A DNA stretch of 64,000 nt from Streptomyces sp. NBC_01231 (lineage in GTDB: Bacteria > Actinomycetota > Actinomycetes > Streptomycetales > Streptomycetaceae): the NCBI GenBank assembly GCA_035999765.1, contig CP108521.1:8866001-8930000 (forward strand), read 5' to 3'. The notes beneath the pieces are model-generated. The model worked only from the letters and a program-made list of their open reading frames with translations, was not told where the DNA came from and did not search any database. Made by a program: the position numbers and the translations under genes. How positions within the stretch are numbered: position 1 is the first letter of the stretch; each line of letters opens with the position of its first letter. Shown piece by piece: positions 62,613 through 64,000 of the stretch.

Positions 62613-63743
62613 ATGGACCTGTACGAACATCAGGCAAGGCAACTCTTCGAGGAACACGGCATCCTGGTGCCGCGGGCGGAGGTCACCGACTCGCCCAAGG
62701 AGGCGCGCGAGATCGCCCGCGGGCTGGGCGGGCGCGTCGTGGTGAAGGCCCAGGTGAAGACCGGTGGCCGGGGCAAGGCGGGCGGTGTCCGACTCGCCGC
62801 CGACCCGGCCGCCGCCGAGCTCACGGCACGTCAGATCCTCGGCATGGACATCAAGGGCCACACGGTCCGCAGCGTCATGCTCGCCCAACCCGTGGACATC
62901 GAGGCCGAGTTCTACGTCTCCTACGTCCTTGACCGCGCGGTCGGCCGCTTCCTCGCGATCGCCTCCGCGGAGGGCGGCATGGACATCGAGGAGGTCGCCG
63001 CCGGCCGGCCGGACGCCGTCGCCCGTGTCCACATCGACCCGGCCGAGGGCGTCACCTCGGCGAAGGCCGCAGAGATCGCCCAGGTGGCCGGACTGCCGCC
63101 GCGGACCGTCGACGTCCTCGTGCGGCTGTGGAAGGTACTGGTCCGCGAGGAGGCCGTCCTGGTCGAGGTCAACCCGCTCGTCCGGACCCGGCAGGGACAG
63201 ATCCTCGCCCTCGACGGCAAGGTCACCCTGGACGACAACGCACGCTTCCGGCAGGCGCGTTGGGGCGACGACGGCACGGCTCACGACGACCCGCTGGAGG
63301 CGGCCGCCGGCGCGAAGGGCCTCACCTACGTCAAGCTCGACGGCGAGGTCGGCATCATCGGAAACGGCGGCGGCCTGGTCATGTCGACCCTCGACGTGGT
63401 CGCGGACTGCGGCGCCCGCCCCGCCAACTTCCTCGACATCGGCGGCGGCGCCTCCGCCCGGATCATGGCCGACGGGCTGTCCGTCATCCTCTCGGACCCG
63501 GCCGTGAAGTCCGTCCTCGTCAACGTCTTCGGCGGGATCACCGCCTGCGACGCCGTCGCCGACGGCATCGTCCAGGCACTTCAGAGCGTGCGGTTGACCA
63601 AACCGCTCGTCGTGCGCCTGGACGGCAACAATGCGGTGCGCGGCCGCGCCATCCTCGACGAGCGCGCCCACCCGCTGGTCCAGCAGGTCACCACCATGGA
63701 CGGCGCCGCCCGCCGTGCCGCCCGACTCGCCACCACAGCCTGA
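62613..63743 (+). CDS. sucC: Succinyl-CoA ligase (ADP-forming) beta subunit, second-copy type
   Basis: 376 residues from the ATG at 62613 ([16 protein letters not shown]), with GGGAG upstream; earlier in-frame ATGs give a lead without family likeness. ATP-grasp domain: [35 protein letters not shown], and VEVNPLV; the C-terminal part holds [27 protein letters not shown] and [10 protein letters not shown]. It forms ATP with succinyl-CoA in the TCA cycle. Placement opposite oxc, across a shared operator, suggests a dedicated copy that balances CoA thioesters during oxalate growth rather than the housekeeping enzyme. Confidence 0.92.
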   Translation: MDLYEHQARQLFEEHGILVPRAEVTDSPKEAREIARGLGGRVVVKAQVKTGGRGKAGGVRLAADPAAAELTARQILGMDIKGHTVRSVMLAQPVDIEAEFYVSYVLDRAVGRFLAIASAEGGMDIEEVAAGRPDAVARVHIDPAEGVTSAKAAEIAQVAGLPPRTVDVLVRLWKVLVREEAVLVEVNPLVRTRQGQILALDGKVTLDDNARFRQARWGDDGTAHDDPLEAAAGAKGLTYVKLDGEVGIIGNGGGLVMSTLDVVADCGARPANFLDIGGGASARIMADGLSVILSDPAVKSVLVNVFGGITACDAVADGIVQALQSVRLTKPLVVRLDGNNAVRGRAILDERAHPLVQQVTTMDGAARRAARLATTA

Positions 63744-63754
63744 GGAGACGGGAC

Positions 63755-64000
63755 ATGGCGATCTACCTGACCAAGGAGAGCAAGGTCCTCGTCCAGGGCA
63801 TGACCGGCGGCGAGGGCATGAAGCACACCCGCCGCATGCTCGCGGCCGGCACGAACGTCGTCGGCGGCGTCAACCCGCGCAAGGCGGGGCGCACCGTCGA
63901 CTTCGACGTCCCCCAGTGCCTGAACGGCCTGGGAGGTGCCCCCAGCGCCGTGCCGGTCTTCGGGTCCGTCGCCGACGGCATGCGGGCGACCGGAGCGGAC
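63755..64000 (+). CDS. sucD: Succinyl-CoA ligase alpha subunit (partial), with an 11-12-residue insertion
   Basis: 82 codons, continuing past the window end. [18 protein letters not shown] and [15 protein letters not shown] are typical Suc[17 protein letters not shown] follows. Between VDFD and VPVFGSV, where SucD proteins have two or three residues, this one has [14 protein letters not shown]. The extra codons correspond to a palindromic element (63909-63946). The site is a surface loop after the CoA-binding beta-alpha unit. Starts 11 bp after sucC, with GAGGAG as ribosome site. Partner of SucC; phosphohistidine region lies outside the window. Confidence 0.9.
   Translation, partial: MAIYLTKESKVLVQGMTGGEGMKHTRRMLAAGTNVVGGVNPRKAGRTVDFDVPQCLNGLGGAPSAVPVFGSVADGMRATGAD
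63909..63946 (+). repeat. Intragenic palindromic element, copy 4 (in sucD)
   Basis: Its complement reads CTGGGGGCACCTCCC, then AGGCCGTTCAGGCA, then CTGGGGGAC. The ends match copies 1-3 (GGGGGCACCTCCC and TGGGGGA) but the centre differs, and it lies in the opposite orientation relative to its gene. In frame. Confidence 0.75.

Overview
The window is very G+C-rich actinobacterial DNA with strong third-position GC bias, GTG and TTG starts, GGAGG ribosome sites, and Tat or lipobox signals. Two leucine TTA codons stand out as rare. The gene families and order point to a Streptomyces chromosome, probably an arm-proximal catabolic region. From memory, the order resembles the SCO6545-SCO6586 stretch of S. 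coelicolor (cellulases, acyl-CoA synthetase, formate dehydrogenase, FabH-like enzyme, sugar ABC importer, inositol-phosphate synthase, CoA-transferase, succinyl-CoA ligase); I could not check this.

Layout. 1-5.8 kb: the end of a GH5 cellulase, a GH6 cellulase with CBM2, a His-rich methyltransferase, a broken SDR gene, a GH75 chitosanase behind a palindromic operator, and an aldo/keto reductase. 6.2-14.5 kb: a tightly packed run of five secreted carbohydrate-active proteins (GH105, polysaccharide-lyase-like, GH29-like with CBM32, a GH27-GH18 fusion, and CBM35-FnIII2-PQQ sugar dehydrogenase). 14.5-20.8 kb: acyl-CoA synthetase, LysR, SBF-type transporter, a beta-propeller protein, a regulator fragment and an isochorismatase-like protein.

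20.9-31 kb: a leftward formate dehydrogenase operon (panE-like, fdhA, NuoEF-like, ferredoxin-like, fdhD) divergent from an OxlT-type transporter with a 44-residue partner, a FabH-like enzyme and a FadR-type GntR regulator. 54.4-64 kb: a leftward oxc-frc-ADP-forming ligase-oxlT-oxlT operon divergent from sucCD. GntR-type TGTnnACA-like palindromes lie in both divergent intergenic regions and upstream of the regulator. I infer one oxalate regulon: import oxalate, activate it with Frc, decarboxylate it with Oxc, and oxidise the formate with FDH.

31-33.5 kb is decayed mobile DNA (Tn3-family transposase remnant, XerD-like recombinase remnant, 28-bp repeats) around a beta-lactamase-like hydrolase. 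33.75-41 kb: a ROK regulator, a ribose-type sugar ABC importer, a Gfo/Idh/MocA dehydrogenase and a TIM-barrel isomerase. 41-45 kb: a secreted PQQ dehydrogenase and a ThuA-DUF1080 protein. 45.2-54.4 kb: an ebo-like metabolite cluster (EboC UbiA prenyltransferase, EboA, EboB, EboE, EboF plus two TIM-barrel proteins) led by an inositol-phosphate synthase in the place of the usual dehydroquinate-synthase-like EboD.

The most unusual signal is a family of about 36-bp palindromic elements found four times, always inside coding sequence. Three copies add 11-12 residues in frame (lyase-like protein, FdhD, SucD); the fourth sits at the catalytic YxxxK of the SDR gene, which is also frameshifted. This resembles the behaviour of Rickettsia palindromic elements.
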